This document shows positions 24,558 to 33,394 of a stretch of 64,000 bases of DNA, piece after piece (the stretch's first letter is position 1; each line of letters starts with the position of its first letter). The translations under genes were made by a program, and so were the position numbers. The stretch lies in the NCBI GenBank assembly GCA_003282175.1, contig QBZX01000002.1:1-64000 (forward strand), written 5' to 3'. The notes beneath the pieces were generated by a model. It was given only the letters and a program-made list of their open reading frames with translations, was not told where the DNA came from and ran no database searches. The DNA comes from Pelagibacteraceae bacterium AG-337-G06. Its GTDB lineage: Bacteria > Pseudomonadota > Alphaproteobacteria > Pelagibacterales > AG-422-B15.

Positions 24558-26197
24558 GCGTCTGCAGCTTTAGCCATTTCTCTGAGTTCATACTTTAATA
24601 TTTTTCCAGTTGAAGTTTTGGGTAGCTCAGTAAAAACAACTTTTTTAGGACACTTAAAACCAGCAAGAGTTTCTTTGCAGAAAGATATTATATCCTTTTC
24701 TGAAATACTATCGTCTTGACTTTTCAATTCAATAAAAGCACAAGGCGTTTCTCCCCATTTTTCGTCAGGCTTTGCAACAACTGCTGCAAATAGAACTGAT
24801 GGATGCTTATACAAAGTATTTTCTATCTCAACTGAAGACACATTTTCACCCCCAGAAATAATAATATCTTTGCTTCTATCCTTAATTTGGACATATCCAT
24901 TCGGGTGCATCACTGCTAAATCTCCAGAATGAAACCAACCCCCTGACATAGACTTATCGGTTTCTTCTTTATTTTTGAGGTAGCCTTTCATAACGCAATT
25001 ACCTTTAATCATGATTTCACCAATTTCTTCTCCGTCATTTTTGACTTCTTTCATGGTTTCTGGATTCATAACCGTAAGACCTTCCATCATTGGAAATTTT
25101 ACCCCTTGCATTGATCGCAATTTTGATTGTTCCTCTACTGATAATTCATTCCATTCATCTTGCCATGCACACATAGATACATGACCATAAGTTTCAGTTA
25201 ATCCATATACATGTGTTACATCAAAACCCATCTGTTGGACTGCTTCAAGAGTTGCAGCAGGAGGTGGCGCTCCTGCGGTAACGACATTAACTTTGTGAGA
25301 ATAGTCTCTTTTTTCTTCTTCAGTTGCCTGAGCGATGAAATTTAACACAATAGGTGCCCCTCCAAAGTGTGTGACTTTATGATCAGCTATTGCATCAAAA
25401 AGATTTTTTGCTGAAACGTATCTTAAGCATACGCTTGTTCCTGCCAAGGCAGTTAGTGTGTATGGATTGCCCCAACCATTACAATGAAACATCGGAACTA
25501 CCCACATGTAAGTTGGATGCATGGCCATGCTAAATGCTGTAACTGAACCTAATGCCATTAAATATGAACCTCGATGATGGTAAACTACACCTTTAGGAAG
25601 GCCTGTGGTTCCAGATGTATAGTTAAGAGCAAGTGAGTCCCATTCATCTTCTGGCAAACTCCAGTTAAAGTTTTCGTCACCAGTTTTAAGGAACTCTTCA
25701 TAATTTAGGCTCCCGAGATTTTCTCCGGCACCTTCTGGATGATTTGCGAGTTCATCATCAATATCTATAACTAAAGGTTTAGTTTTTATTTTGTTTAATA
25801 CTTCCTTCATGGTAGGTGAAAGTTCATTGTCGGTGATCACCACTTTTGCTTCTCCGTGCTCGAGAATATAAGAAATTGTATCTACATCTAATCTAATATT
25901 AATTGTATTAATTATTGCTCCAATCATCGGAATTCCATAATGGGCTTCATAAATTTCTGGAGTATTAAAGCACAAGACTGCAACTGTATCACCTTTACCA
26001 ACACCTTTCTTTGTAAGAGCGCTAGCTAACTGCTTACTTCGCTTAAAAGTATCTGACCATGTATAGCTTTTAGAACCATGAACAATTGATTGTCTATTGG
26101 GATAAACTTCAGCTGATCTCTGCAAAAAACTTAATGGAGAAAGAGGCGTATAGTTAGCGTCATTCTTATCTAAGTTAGTATTATACATGTCAGTCAT
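24554..26197 (-). CDS. Acyl-CoA synthetase (AMP-forming; DmdB-like candidate)
   Basis: ANL-superfamily ligase of 547 residues that activates a carboxylic acid to its CoA thioester. Seen: the P-loop LNYTSGTTGLPKGVVYHHRG, AMP-binding YGLTETYGH, the hinge DRSKDIIISGGENVSS and the C-terminal catalytic Lys in PKTSTGKILKYELRE. Medium-chain ligases of this subgroup include DmdB, which activates 3-methylmercaptopropionate after DMSP demethylation. The context (two DmdA-like genes in the window, fhs directly upstream with a 1-base overlap) makes a DmdB role attractive, but DmdC and DmdD are not in view, so another short-chain acid is equally possible. Confidence 0.75.
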   Translation of the reverse strand: MTDMYNTNLDKNDANYTPLSPLSFLQRSAEVYPNRQSIVHGSKSYTWSDTFKRSKQLASALTKKGVGKGDTVAVLCFNTPEIYEAHYGIPMIGAIINTINIRLDVDTISYILEHGEAKVVITDNELSPTMKEVLNKIKTKPLVIDIDDELANHPEGAGENLGSLNYEEFLKTGDENFNWSLPEDEWDSLALNYTSGTTGLPKGVVYHHRGSYLMALGSVTAFSMAMHPTYMWVVPMFHCNGWGNPYTLTALAGTSVCLRYVSAKNLFDAIADHKVTHFGGAPIVLNFIAQATEEEKRDYSHKVNVVTAGAPPPAATLEAVQQMGFDVTHVYGLTETYGHVSMCAWQDEWNELSVEEQSKLRSMQGVKFPMMEGLTVMNPETMKEVKNDGEEIGEIMIKGNCVMKGYLKNKEETDKSMSGGWFHSGDLAVMHPNGYVQIKDRSKDIIISGGENVSSVEIENTLYKHPSVLFAAVVAKPDEKWGETPCAFIELKSQDDSISEKDIISFCKETLAGFKCPKKVVFTELPKTSTGKILKYELREMAKAADA

Positions 26198-27864
26198 TAG
26201 AATAATCCTTCAATTTCACCATCATCATTTAAGTGTATCGCATTTGCAGCAGGAATTCTAGGCAGACCAGGCATGGTCATGATTTTATCGCATACAACTA
26301 CAAGAAATTCAGCTCCAGCAGCTAATCGTATTTCTCTAATTGGAACAATGTGATCCTTAGGCGCCCCGCGCAAATTCGGATCTGTTGAAAAACTGTATTG
26401 AGTTTTTGCAATACAAATAGGGTAATGACCATAGTTTTCTTGCAACTCATCAAATTGTGATCTTATTTTTTGATCTGCGATAATATCTTTGGCTCCATAA
26501 ATATCTTGCGCAATTTTCTTAACTTTATCCCACAGTTTCATTTCATCAGGATAAAGGTGGGTAATTTTTGGATTTTCTTCAGTAGTTACATCTACAATGT
26601 GTTGAGCTAAGGTTTCCGCCCCAGCTCCTCCATTGCTCCAATGAGTACAATTAAATGATTTAATGCCGAGGTCATCACAGCATTCACTTATTATTGAGAG
26701 TTCATTATCAGTATCGGTAATAAAATGATTAATTGCTACTGAAACAGGAGCTCCATATTTTTTCATATTTGAAATATGTTGTTTTAAGTTTGATAAGCCT
26801 TTCTTCAAAGCATCTAGATTTTCATTTTTCAATTCCTTTTTATCCATACCACCATGCATCTTTAATGCTCTAACCGTAGCCACAATAACTATTGCAGAAG
26901 GATTTAAATTTCCTTTTCGGCATTTTATATCTAGAAATTTTTCTGCGCCAAGATCTGCTCCAAATCCAGCTTCAGTTACTACATAATCGCTTAGTTTAAG
27001 CGCTGTTTGAGTTGCTATAAGTGAATTGCAACCATGCGCAATGTTAGCAAAAGGACCGCCATGAATGATTGCAGGATTTTCCTCTAATGTTTGAACAAGG
27101 TTTGGGAGAAAAGCATCCTTAAGTAGAGTTGTCATTGCTCCATCTGCATTTACGTCACGCGCTTTGATTTCTTTTTTGTCTCGTGTGTAACCAATGATAA
27201 TATTACCGAGTCTTTTTTGCAGATCACTTAGACTTGTTGATAAGCAAAAGATCGCCATAACCTCTGAAGCAACCGTAATATCAAATTTATCTTCTCTAGG
27301 AAAACCGTTTGCAATACCTCCAAGATTTATATTTGTATTTCTTAATGCTCGGTCATTTAAATCTACAACTCGACCCCATACTATACGCCTTGTATCTATA
27401 TTTAGATCATTTCCCCAATAAATGTGATTATCGATCATAGAAGCAAGTAGGTTATGAGCGGATGTGATTGCATGAAAATCACCTGTAAAATGAAGATTAA
27501 TCTTATCCATTGGAACTACTTGCGCATAGCCACCTCCAGCAGCCCCTCCTTTAACGCCAAAACATGGACCTAAGCTCGGCTCTCTAAGACATACCAACGA
27601 CTGCTTACCTATTTTATTGAGAGCATCATTTAATCCCACTGAGGTAGTAGTTTTACCTTCACCTGCAGGAGTTGGTGAAATAGCGGTAACCAAGATCAAT
27701 TTTCCATTTTTGTTATTATTTTTCAATACTTTGGTATCAATCTTAGCAATGTGATGCCCAAATTTTTGAAGACTATCTTCCCCAAGTTTTAGTTTTGAGG
27801 CTACCTTTTCAATTGGGACCATTTGATTTTTTCTTGCTATTTCAATGTCTGATAGAACTTCCAT
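26197..27864 (-). CDS. fhs: Formate-tetrahydrofolate ligase
   Basis: Reversible ATP-dependent conversion of formate and THF to 10-formyl-THF; in C1 oxidation it runs backward, releasing formate and making ATP. Seen: [19 protein letters not shown] (ATP loop), [20 protein letters not shown] (substrate loop), and the C-terminal [15 protein letters not shown]. 555 residues is normal. AAGAGGTGA precedes the ATG. It stands divergent to a MetF-like/DmdA-like pair, an arrangement comparable with the ligM-metF-ligH demethylation operon of sphingomonads, and strongly suggests that methyl groups taken off a substrate are oxidised through THF to formate. FolD is not in the window. Confidence 0.95.
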   Translation of the reverse strand: MEVLSDIEIARKNQMVPIEKVASKLKLGEDSLQKFGHHIAKIDTKVLKNNNKNGKLILVTAISPTPAGEGKTTTSVGLNDALNKIGKQSLVCLREPSLGPCFGVKGGAAGGGYAQVVPMDKINLHFTGDFHAITSAHNLLASMIDNHIYWGNDLNIDTRRIVWGRVVDLNDRALRNTNINLGGIANGFPREDKFDITVASEVMAIFCLSTSLSDLQKRLGNIIIGYTRDKKEIKARDVNADGAMTTLLKDAFLPNLVQTLEENPAIIHGGPFANIAHGCNSLIATQTALKLSDYVVTEAGFGADLGAEKFLDIKCRKGNLNPSAIVIVATVRALKMHGGMDKKELKNENLDALKKGLSNLKQHISNMKKYGAPVSVAINHFITDTDNELSIISECCDDLGIKSFNCTHWSNGGAGAETLAQHIVDVTTEENPKITHLYPDEMKLWDKVKKIAQDIYGAKDIIADQKIRSQFDELQENYGHYPICIAKTQYSFSTDPNLRGAPKDHIVPIREIRLAAGAEFLVVVCDKIMTMPGLPRIPAANAIHLNDDGEIEGLF

Positions 27865-27981
27865 TAGTTCACCTCTTAAATTTTAGTCTAGACAACTTAA
27901 GAATTTTAATTCGTGGAGTCTACAAAAATGTATTGTAATACCCCTAAATTTTAAATAGATTTCTCACTAAGGAGACTCAAA

Positions 27982-28033
27982 GAACGTTGCAAAATTAAGC
28001 CAAGCAACGTTACTTAATAATCGCGTGGCTTAA
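27982..28033 (+). ncRNA. Pseudoknot RNA candidate in the leader of the MetF-like gene
   Basis: In the 193-base divergent gap, AACGTTGC (27983-27990) and GCAACGTT (28004-28011) make a perfect 8-base-pair stem. Its 13-base loop contains TTAAGCCA (27995-28002), which is perfectly complementary to TGGCTTAA (28026-28033) downstream. The result is an H-type pseudoknot of two 8-base-pair helices ending 24 bases before the ATG. SAM-II and SAM-V riboswitches, frequent in marine alphaproteobacteria, share this topology, but I cannot confirm their conserved core. The other half of the gap (27865-27970) is AT-rich and holds the fhs ribosome site; no gene is seen there. Confidence 0.55.
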
Positions 28034-28057
28034 GCGTAAACACTTAGAATTTTAATT

Positions 28058-28798
28058 ATGGGAAATGTGAATTTTTCATTAGAGGTGACTACGCGGACCA
28101 ATTTGTCTGAGCTACCTAAACTGAATGATATATATGTAACATTCTTGCCGGGTACAAGTTACAAGGACGTCATTGAACAGACAAAAGCTTTATCAAAATC
28201 AGGCTTTAATGCAATTCCGCACTTTCCAGCCAGATCAATAACTGATTTAGACATGCTGAAAGATTATGTAGATCAAGTTAAAGAAGCTGGTGTAAAGCAG
28301 GTTTTAATAATAGGAGGTGATAGAGATATTCTTGGCAATTATCATTGTTCACTTCAATTAATTGAAACGGGCTTATTCGATGGAATGAAAATTGGTATAG
28401 CAGGTCATCCCGAGGGATCTCCTAATATGAGCGATCAAGCAATAGATGAAGCAATGAAGTCTAAATCTTCATTTGCTGATTATATTGTTACACAATGGAC
28501 GCAGGATACAAATGCATTATCTGAATTTGTTAAAGACGCGCCATTGCCCGTTCACGTTGGCCTCGCAGGACCAGCCTCAATGAAAACATTAATAAAATTT
28601 GCTGGTTTTGTAGGTCTAAAGAATACACTTAGCTTTGCTAAAAAAAATGCATCCAAAATTTTTGATTTACTAACTGTACAAACCCCTCATGATGTAATTC
28701 AGGATTTAAAAGGTAATGTAGATAATTTTCACATTTATGCGTTTGGTGGAATAAAAAAAACAAGCGAATGGTTACAAAAGGAGAACTACTATGTCTAA
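28058..28798 (+). CDS. Short MetF-like methylenetetrahydrofolate reductase family protein
   Basis: Predicted flavoprotein TIM barrel of 246 residues that interconverts methyl-THF and methylene-THF. Seen: NFSLEVTTRT at strand 1 (MetF normally begins S-F-E-x-x-P), AIPHFPARSITDLDML (MetF has P-H-x-x-R/C), VKQVLIIGGDRD, IGIAGHPEGSPNMS (MetF: GYPE-x-H), and YIVTQWTQDTNAL (MetF: ITQ-F-D). It is about 40-50 residues shorter than classical MetF and departs in these motifs, so it may be specialised. It ends 8 bases inside the DmdA-like gene, so the two are translationally coupled; the pair suggests oxidation of methyl-THF produced by the demethylase. Confidence 0.75.
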   Translation: MGNVNFSLEVTTRTNLSELPKLNDIYVTFLPGTSYKDVIEQTKALSKSGFNAIPHFPARSITDLDMLKDYVDQVKEAGVKQVLIIGGDRDILGNYHCSLQLIETGLFDGMKIGIAGHPEGSPNMSDQAIDEAMKSKSSFADYIVTQWTQDTNALSEFVKDAPLPVHVGLAGPASMKTLIKFAGFVGLKNTLSFAKKNASKIFDLLTVQTPHDVIQDLKGNVDNFHIYAFGGIKKTSEWLQKENYYV

Positions 28799-30134
28799 AA
28801 AATTAGAACACAATACTACGGTCGATCAAAGCGATCGACATGTGCCTTACAATTTACGTCAAAGTGGGCCAACAAAAGTTGAAATGCTGATCTCTACAAG
28901 AGTCAGAAAATCACCTTATTGGCATAAATCAATGGAAGCTGGCTGCTGGAGAGCAACAGTTTACAATCGTATTTACCATCCTCGAGGATATGTAAAACCA
29001 GAAGATGGTGGAGCAATGGTTGAATACGAAGCAATTAAAAACCATGTAACTATGTGGAATGTTGCTGTTGAAAGGCAGATCTGTGTTAAAGGACCTGATG
29101 CAGAGAAATTTACAGACTATGTAATCACTAGAGATGCAACTAAAATTTCTCCATTAAGAGCAAGATATGTAATCTTATGCAATTATAAGGGGGGTGTGTT
29201 AAATGATCCAATTCTTCTTAGAATTGCTAAGGATGAATTCTGGTTTAGTCTTTCTGATTCAGACATCGGCCTTTACTTGCAAGGTGTAAATGCAGATAAA
29301 AGGTTTGATGTTGAAATTGACGAAATAGATGCATGTCCTGTTCAAATTCAGGGTCCAAAAGCTATTGCATTAATGAAAGACCTTGTTGGAGATCAAGTTG
29401 ATCTTGATAACATTCCATTCTATGGACTAGCTGAAGTTACTGTTGGAGGTAGAAGTTGTGTAATTTCACAAACAGGTTTCTCAGGCGAGTCTGGTTATGA
29501 AATTTATTTAAGAAATGCAACTCTATACGCAGATGATATGTGGGATGCGGTTCTTGAAGCAGGAAAAAAACATAACTTGATGGTTATTGCACCTGCTCAC
29601 CACAGAAGGATCCAAGCAGGTATACTATCTTGGGGCCAAGACTTAGATCACGAGCATAACCCATTTCAGTGTAACCTTGGCTACCAAGTTTCTTTATCTG
29701 GCAAAGGCGAATGGGAGAAAAAAGGTGATTATGTTGGAAAACAAGCACTAGAAAAGATGAAGTCTGACTTGAAGGATGGCCATAAGCCTTACAAATTACA
29801 ATTAGTTGGTTTTGAAATCGGAGGAAAGCCAATTGATGAGTATGCTCCAGACTTCTGGCTTGTATCTCCTGGAGAAGGCGGTGACCCATGTGGATTCATT
29901 ACTTCCCCTTGGTACCACCCAGAAAAAGGAAAAAATATTGCTATGGGATATATTCCATTCGATGGTGCACTCAATGCCAATGGTTTTCCAAAATGGGAAT
30001 TGGGTAAAAAGTTTAAAGTTCATTTGCCAGATATTTATGCTGATGAACCAGGTGTACCTGTAGATGCGGTAACTGTAGATATACCATTTACTCAGTCTTT
30101 CAACGCAAACACCAGAGAAGTAGTCAAAGGTTAA
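28791..30134 (+). CDS. Long DmdA-like THF-dependent methyltransferase (GcvT fold)
   Basis: 447-residue member of the GcvT/DmdA/LigM group, which transfers methyl from a donor to tetrahydrofolate. Seen: RVRKSPYWHKSMEAGCWRAT, YNRIYHPRGY, TMWNVAVERQICVKGPDAE, KGGVLNDPILLRIA and FSLSDSDIGLYLQGV, all aligned with the order of motifs in DmdA; then ISQTGFSGESGYEIYL, where DmdA has a Trp in SGWS but this protein has the ancestral-like TGFS. It is also about 70-80 residues longer, with extra C-terminal segments around PIDEYAPDFWLVSPG. These differences argue for a donor other than DMSP. Coupled with the MetF-like gene and facing fhs. Confidence 0.8.
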   Translation: MSKKLEHNTTVDQSDRHVPYNLRQSGPTKVEMLISTRVRKSPYWHKSMEAGCWRATVYNRIYHPRGYVKPEDGGAMVEYEAIKNHVTMWNVAVERQICVKGPDAEKFTDYVITRDATKISPLRARYVILCNYKGGVLNDPILLRIAKDEFWFSLSDSDIGLYLQGVNADKRFDVEIDEIDACPVQIQGPKAIALMKDLVGDQVDLDNIPFYGLAEVTVGGRSCVISQTGFSGESGYEIYLRNATLYADDMWDAVLEAGKKHNLMVIAPAHHRRIQAGILSWGQDLDHEHNPFQCNLGYQVSLSGKGEWEKKGDYVGKQALEKMKSDLKDGHKPYKLQLVGFEIGGKPIDEYAPDFWLVSPGEGGDPCGFITSPWYHPEKGKNIAMGYIPFDGALNANGFPKWELGKKFKVHLPDIYADEPGVPVDAVTVDIPFTQSFNANTREVVKG

Positions 30135-30148
30135 TTCTATTTTGTTTC

Positions 30149-30170
30149 AGTGCCTGAATAATCAGGCGCT
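30149..30170. terminator. Hairpin between convergent genes
   Basis: AGTGCCTGA and TCAGGCGCT form a nine-base-pair stem (one G-T pair) with an ATAA loop between the stop codons of the DmdA-like gene and msrA. No good T-tract follows on either strand, so it is either a weak bidirectional terminator or a 3'-end stabiliser. Confidence 0.45.
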
Positions 30171-30176
30171 GGAGCT

Positions 30177-30671
30177 TCAGGATTTATGTTGAACATAAAG
30201 TTGATGATAACAAACTTTGCCGTTCTTTTCGATAAAGTCCTGGTGATATTCTTCTGCAGGATAAAACTTAGCAGTCTCTCTTAATTCCGTTACGACCTTC
30301 CCTTGATGTTCACCTGATTCATCAATTTGCTTTATTTTTTCTTCAGCAATAGTTTTTTCGCTTTCTGAATTGTAGAATATTACAGATTTATATTGTTCAC
30401 CAATATCTGGACCTTGACGGTTAAATTGAGTGGGATCATGTATAAAGAAAAATTTATCTAGAAGTACTTCATATGTAGTTTCTGAGTCATCATATTCAAT
30501 TTCTACAACTTCAATGTGACCTGTGGTTCCAGTACAAATGCTTTCATACGTAGGATTATCCGTATGCCCACCCGCATATCCTGATATTACTTTTTTAACG
30601 CCTGGAATTTCTTCAAAGAGCACTTCAACTCCCCAAAAACACCCAGCTCCTAAAACTAATTTTGAATTCAT
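30177..30671 (-). CDS. msrA: Peptide-methionine (S)-S-oxide reductase
   Basis: Repairs oxidised methionine using thioredoxin. Seen: LGAGCFWGVEVLFEEIPGV with catalytic Cys11 in GCFWG, SGYAGGHTDNPTYESIC, HIEVVEIEYDD and FYPAEEYHQDF, all invariant in MsrA. 164 residues, cytosolic, no MsrB fusion. The C-terminal resolving cysteines are reduced to one (KVCYHQLYVQH). Single gene convergent with the demethylase cluster. Confidence 0.95.
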   Translation of the reverse strand: MNSKLVLGAGCFWGVEVLFEEIPGVKKVISGYAGGHTDNPTYESICTGTTGHIEVVEIEYDDSETTYEVLLDKFFFIHDPTQFNRQGPDIGEQYKSVIFYNSESEKTIAEEKIKQIDESGEHQGKVVTELRETAKFYPAEEYHQDFIEKNGKVCYHQLYVQHKS

Positions 30672-30746
30672 TACTTAACATAAAAGTTTTTTTATATATG
30701 TTAAAGGTCAAAATTAATTATATTCCAAATAAACTTAAGACTTGCA

Positions 30747-31886
30747 ATGGAAACAGAGATAAGCGTTGGCAAACTTTCTAGTGTGAAGATTTGGGTTACT
30801 AACAATCATAAAAGCAAAGACGATTGGTCTAGGAGCAAAAAGTTTATCATTATAAAAATAACAACCCATGATGGAGTTGAAGGGTGGGGGGAAGCTTTCT
30901 CTATACATCTCAGAGAAAAGGCAATTGCAACAATAATAATCGAGTTATTTAAAGAAATATCAAAAATCGAAAACTTATCAATAAACTCATTATATCATGA
31001 AATATCTTTACTCGGTGATGATCACAAAGGACTAGATTTTAGTTCTGCTACAAGTGCAATTGAAATTGCAGTATGGGATATAGCTGGTAAATTGAAAAAC
31101 CTTCCTCTGAACTGTTTGCTAACAGATAATCCTAAGCCCGATGTATCTACCTATGTTACCTGTTGGAGTGATTTAAAAAAGAATGAAGAAGATTACTTAG
31201 ATCGAGTAGAAAAATATTTTGAAAAAAAATATGGAGGTATTAAAATTTACCCATTATTTGAAAACACTTTAAACTCAGTTAAGTTTGTTGAAAGAGTAAG
31301 AAAAATAGTGGGAATGGAATACCCTCTCATGCTAGATTTAGCCATACCTAAAGATTTAGATCAAACAAAGACCTTCTTAAAAGAGGTATCTTTTTTGAAA
31401 CCTTATTGGATTGAAGAACCGGTTGATGGAGAAAATATTAGCCTACTCACTGAAATTAAAAATGGTTTTGATATGAAAGTTGTGACTGGTGAAAAACAGA
31501 GTGGCCTCCCTCATTTTAAAGAAATTATTAAAAGAGGTGCGGCAGACATACTTAATCCTGACATTTCAGGAATAGGTGGAATTAAGGATATGATCAAAGT
31601 TTCAAAAGAGGCTTTAAATAATGATATCTCTATTTCTCCTCATTGTTGGAATTCTATGTCTGTGTCTGCATCCGCCATGCTTCATGTTTGTTCAAGTATA
31701 CCAAATTCCGAAAAGGCAGAAATATTTCCTGATTACATTGAATTCTCAAAAGAATTTTGTGAGTTGCCTTTTAATATCTTAGAGGATAAAGCAATACTTA
31801 ATCAGTCTGCTGGACTTGGAATGGTAATTCATGAAGATATTTTATCAAAATTAAGTGCCTATACGATGGATGAAAAAAATAAATGA
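30747..31886 (+). CDS. Enolase-superfamily enzyme, mandelate-racemase-like
   Basis: 379-residue TIM-barrel enzyme that abstracts a proton next to a carboxylate; relatives are sugar-acid dehydratases, racemases or cycloisomerases. Seen: Lys166 (KIY after strand 2), metal ligands Asp197, Glu223 (IEEP) and Glu249 (TGEKQSG), and an Asp272-His299 dyad (PHCWNS), the mandelate-racemase-type general base. The N-terminal capping domain is complete. The stop overlaps the start of a malonyl-CoA-synthetase-like gene (ATGA), so product and ligase substrate may be linked. No transporter for a sugar acid is adjacent. Exact substrate unknown. Confidence 0.8.
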   Translation: METEISVGKLSSVKIWVTNNHKSKDDWSRSKKFIIIKITTHDGVEGWGEAFSIHLREKAIATIIIELFKEISKIENLSINSLYHEISLLGDDHKGLDFSSATSAIEIAVWDIAGKLKNLPLNCLLTDNPKPDVSTYVTCWSDLKKNEEDYLDRVEKYFEKKYGGIKIYPLFENTLNSVKFVERVRKIVGMEYPLMLDLAIPKDLDQTKTFLKEVSFLKPYWIEEPVDGENISLLTEIKNGFDMKVVTGEKQSGLPHFKEIIKRGAADILNPDISGIGGIKDMIKVSKEALNNDISISPHCWNSMSVSASAMLHVCSSIPNSEKAEIFPDYIEFSKEFCELPFNILEDKAILNQSAGLGMVIHEDILSKLSAYTMDEKNK

Positions 31887-33394
31887 CTGAAACAAACTAT
31901 CTTTTTGATAAAATCTTTAAATCTAACGAAACTAAAGAAAAAATATTTTTAATTAATGAGAGTAAAAAGTTAAGCTACATAGAATTTCATAAGGTAGTTA
32001 ATAAAATCTCTAATTATTTAATAAAGATTGATTTGTCTCCAGGTGACCGAGTTGCTGTCCAAGCAGAAAAAAATATTATTCAATTAGCATTATATGTAGC
32101 TACTATCAAAGCTGGTGGTATATATCTACCGCTCAATATAGGATACACTCTCAATGAGTTAGAATATTTTTTTAACGACGCAAAACCCAAGGTGATTGTC
32201 GTTGGTGATAAAATCAAAAGAGAAATAAATAGTATTGCAAGCACTTCATCAGCTTCAATCTTAACATTAAATTTAGATGAAAGTGGTTCTCTTACCGAAA
32301 GAATTAAGAACTGTTCAACAAAGTTTCACGCAATTGCTCGAAGTGAAAATGACCTAGCGGCTATATTGTATACATCGGGAACTACTGGAAAATCAAAAGG
32401 TGCAATGTTATCGCATAGAAATTTAGTATCTAACTCAGAAGTTTTAAGAGATTTTTGGAAATTTACAGAAAGTGACGTGCTCTTGCATATGCTTCCGATC
32501 TACCACACACACGGCCTCTTTGTCGCATGTAATCTATTGGCAATTGTTGGCGGGTCAATGATTTTTTTAGAAAAATTTAATGTTAAGAAAGCGATATTCT
32601 GGATGAAAGATTCAACTTCAATGATGGGAGTCCCTACTTTTTATACAAGATTGCTAGCAAGTGAAGAGTTAAATACTGAAAGAGCTAAACATATGCGACT
32701 ATTTATTTCAGGATCTGCACCTCTGTTATCTGAAACTCATATAGATTTTGAAAAACGAACTGGTAAAAAAATTCTTGAGAGATATGGAATGACAGAAACT
32801 AATATGAATATTTCAAATCCATATGATGGCGAGAGAAAAGAAGGAACGGTCGGCATTCCGCTTCCTGGTATTGAAATTAGGATAGTTAATGAGGAGGGAA
32901 AAGAAGTAGAAAATGGAAAAATAGGTACCATTGAACTCAAGGGTGAAAATGTTTTTCAAGGATATTGGAAAATGAAAGAAAAAACTGAAGAGGCATTTAA
33001 GGATGATGGATTTTTTATAACAGGTGATCTCGCTCAAAAGGACGAAAACGGTTATTTTACTATTGTAGGAAGAGACAAGGATATGATTATAAGTGGTGGA
33101 CTAAATGTATACCCTAAAGAAATAGAAGATGTGTTAAATGAATTGCCAAATGTATTAGAGTCTGCCGTTTTTGGATTACAACATTCTGATTTTGGTGAGG
33201 CAGTTGTTGCAGCTGTTGTCGTAAACGATAATAAAAACGATGAAAATCAAATTATTGAATTTACAAAGGATAAAATTGCTAAATATAAGCAGCCAAAAAA
33301 AATTATTTTCATGGATAACTTGCCAAGGAATTCAATGGGCAAAGTCCAAAAAAATTTATTACGGAAAAATAATCAGAACTTATTTAAGGGTTAG
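31883..33394 (+). CDS. Malonyl-CoA synthetase-like acyl-CoA ligase
   Basis: ANL ligase of 503 residues. Seen: LYTSGTTGKSKGAMLSHRNL (P-loop), MLPIYHTHGLFVACN, ERYGMTETNMN, GRDKDMIISGGLNVYPKEIE and the final catalytic Lys in RNSMGKVQKNLL. The YLPLNIGYTLNELEYFFNDAKPK segment and the HTHGLF motif are typical of MatB, which activates malonate or methylmalonate. Coupled to the enolase-superfamily gene, it may activate a small dicarboxylate made by that enzyme (inference). Its last 11 bases overlap the convergent hydrolase gene. Confidence 0.8.
   Translation: MTETNYLFDKIFKSNETKEKIFLINESKKLSYIEFHKVVNKISNYLIKIDLSPGDRVAVQAEKNIIQLALYVATIKAGGIYLPLNIGYTLNELEYFFNDAKPKVIVVGDKIKREINSIASTSSASILTLNLDESGSLTERIKNCSTKFHAIARSENDLAAILYTSGTTGKSKGAMLSHRNLVSNSEVLRDFWKFTESDVLLHMLPIYHTHGLFVACNLLAIVGGSMIFLEKFNVKKAIFWMKDSTSMMGVPTFYTRLLASEELNTERAKHMRLFISGSAPLLSETHIDFEKRTGKKILERYGMTETNMNISNPYDGERKEGTVGIPLPGIEIRIVNEEGKEVENGKIGTIELKGENVFQGYWKMKEKTEEAFKDDGFFITGDLAQKDENGYFTIVGRDKDMIISGGLNVYPKEIEDVLNELPNVLESAVFGLQHSDFGEAVVAAVVVNDNKNDENQIIEFTKDKIAKYKQPKKIIFMDNLPRNSMGKVQKNLLRKNNQNLFKG

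Noticed and set aside
29584..30063. Several overlapping open frames on both strands inside the long DmdA-like gene
   Set aside because: They lie wholly within a well-conserved coding region in other frames and have no recognisable content.
28791..30134. Calling the 447-residue protein DmdA or LigM outright
   Set aside because: Motif order follows DmdA but the SGWS tryptophan is absent and the C-terminus is longer; LigM similarity is only at the level of fold and gene context.
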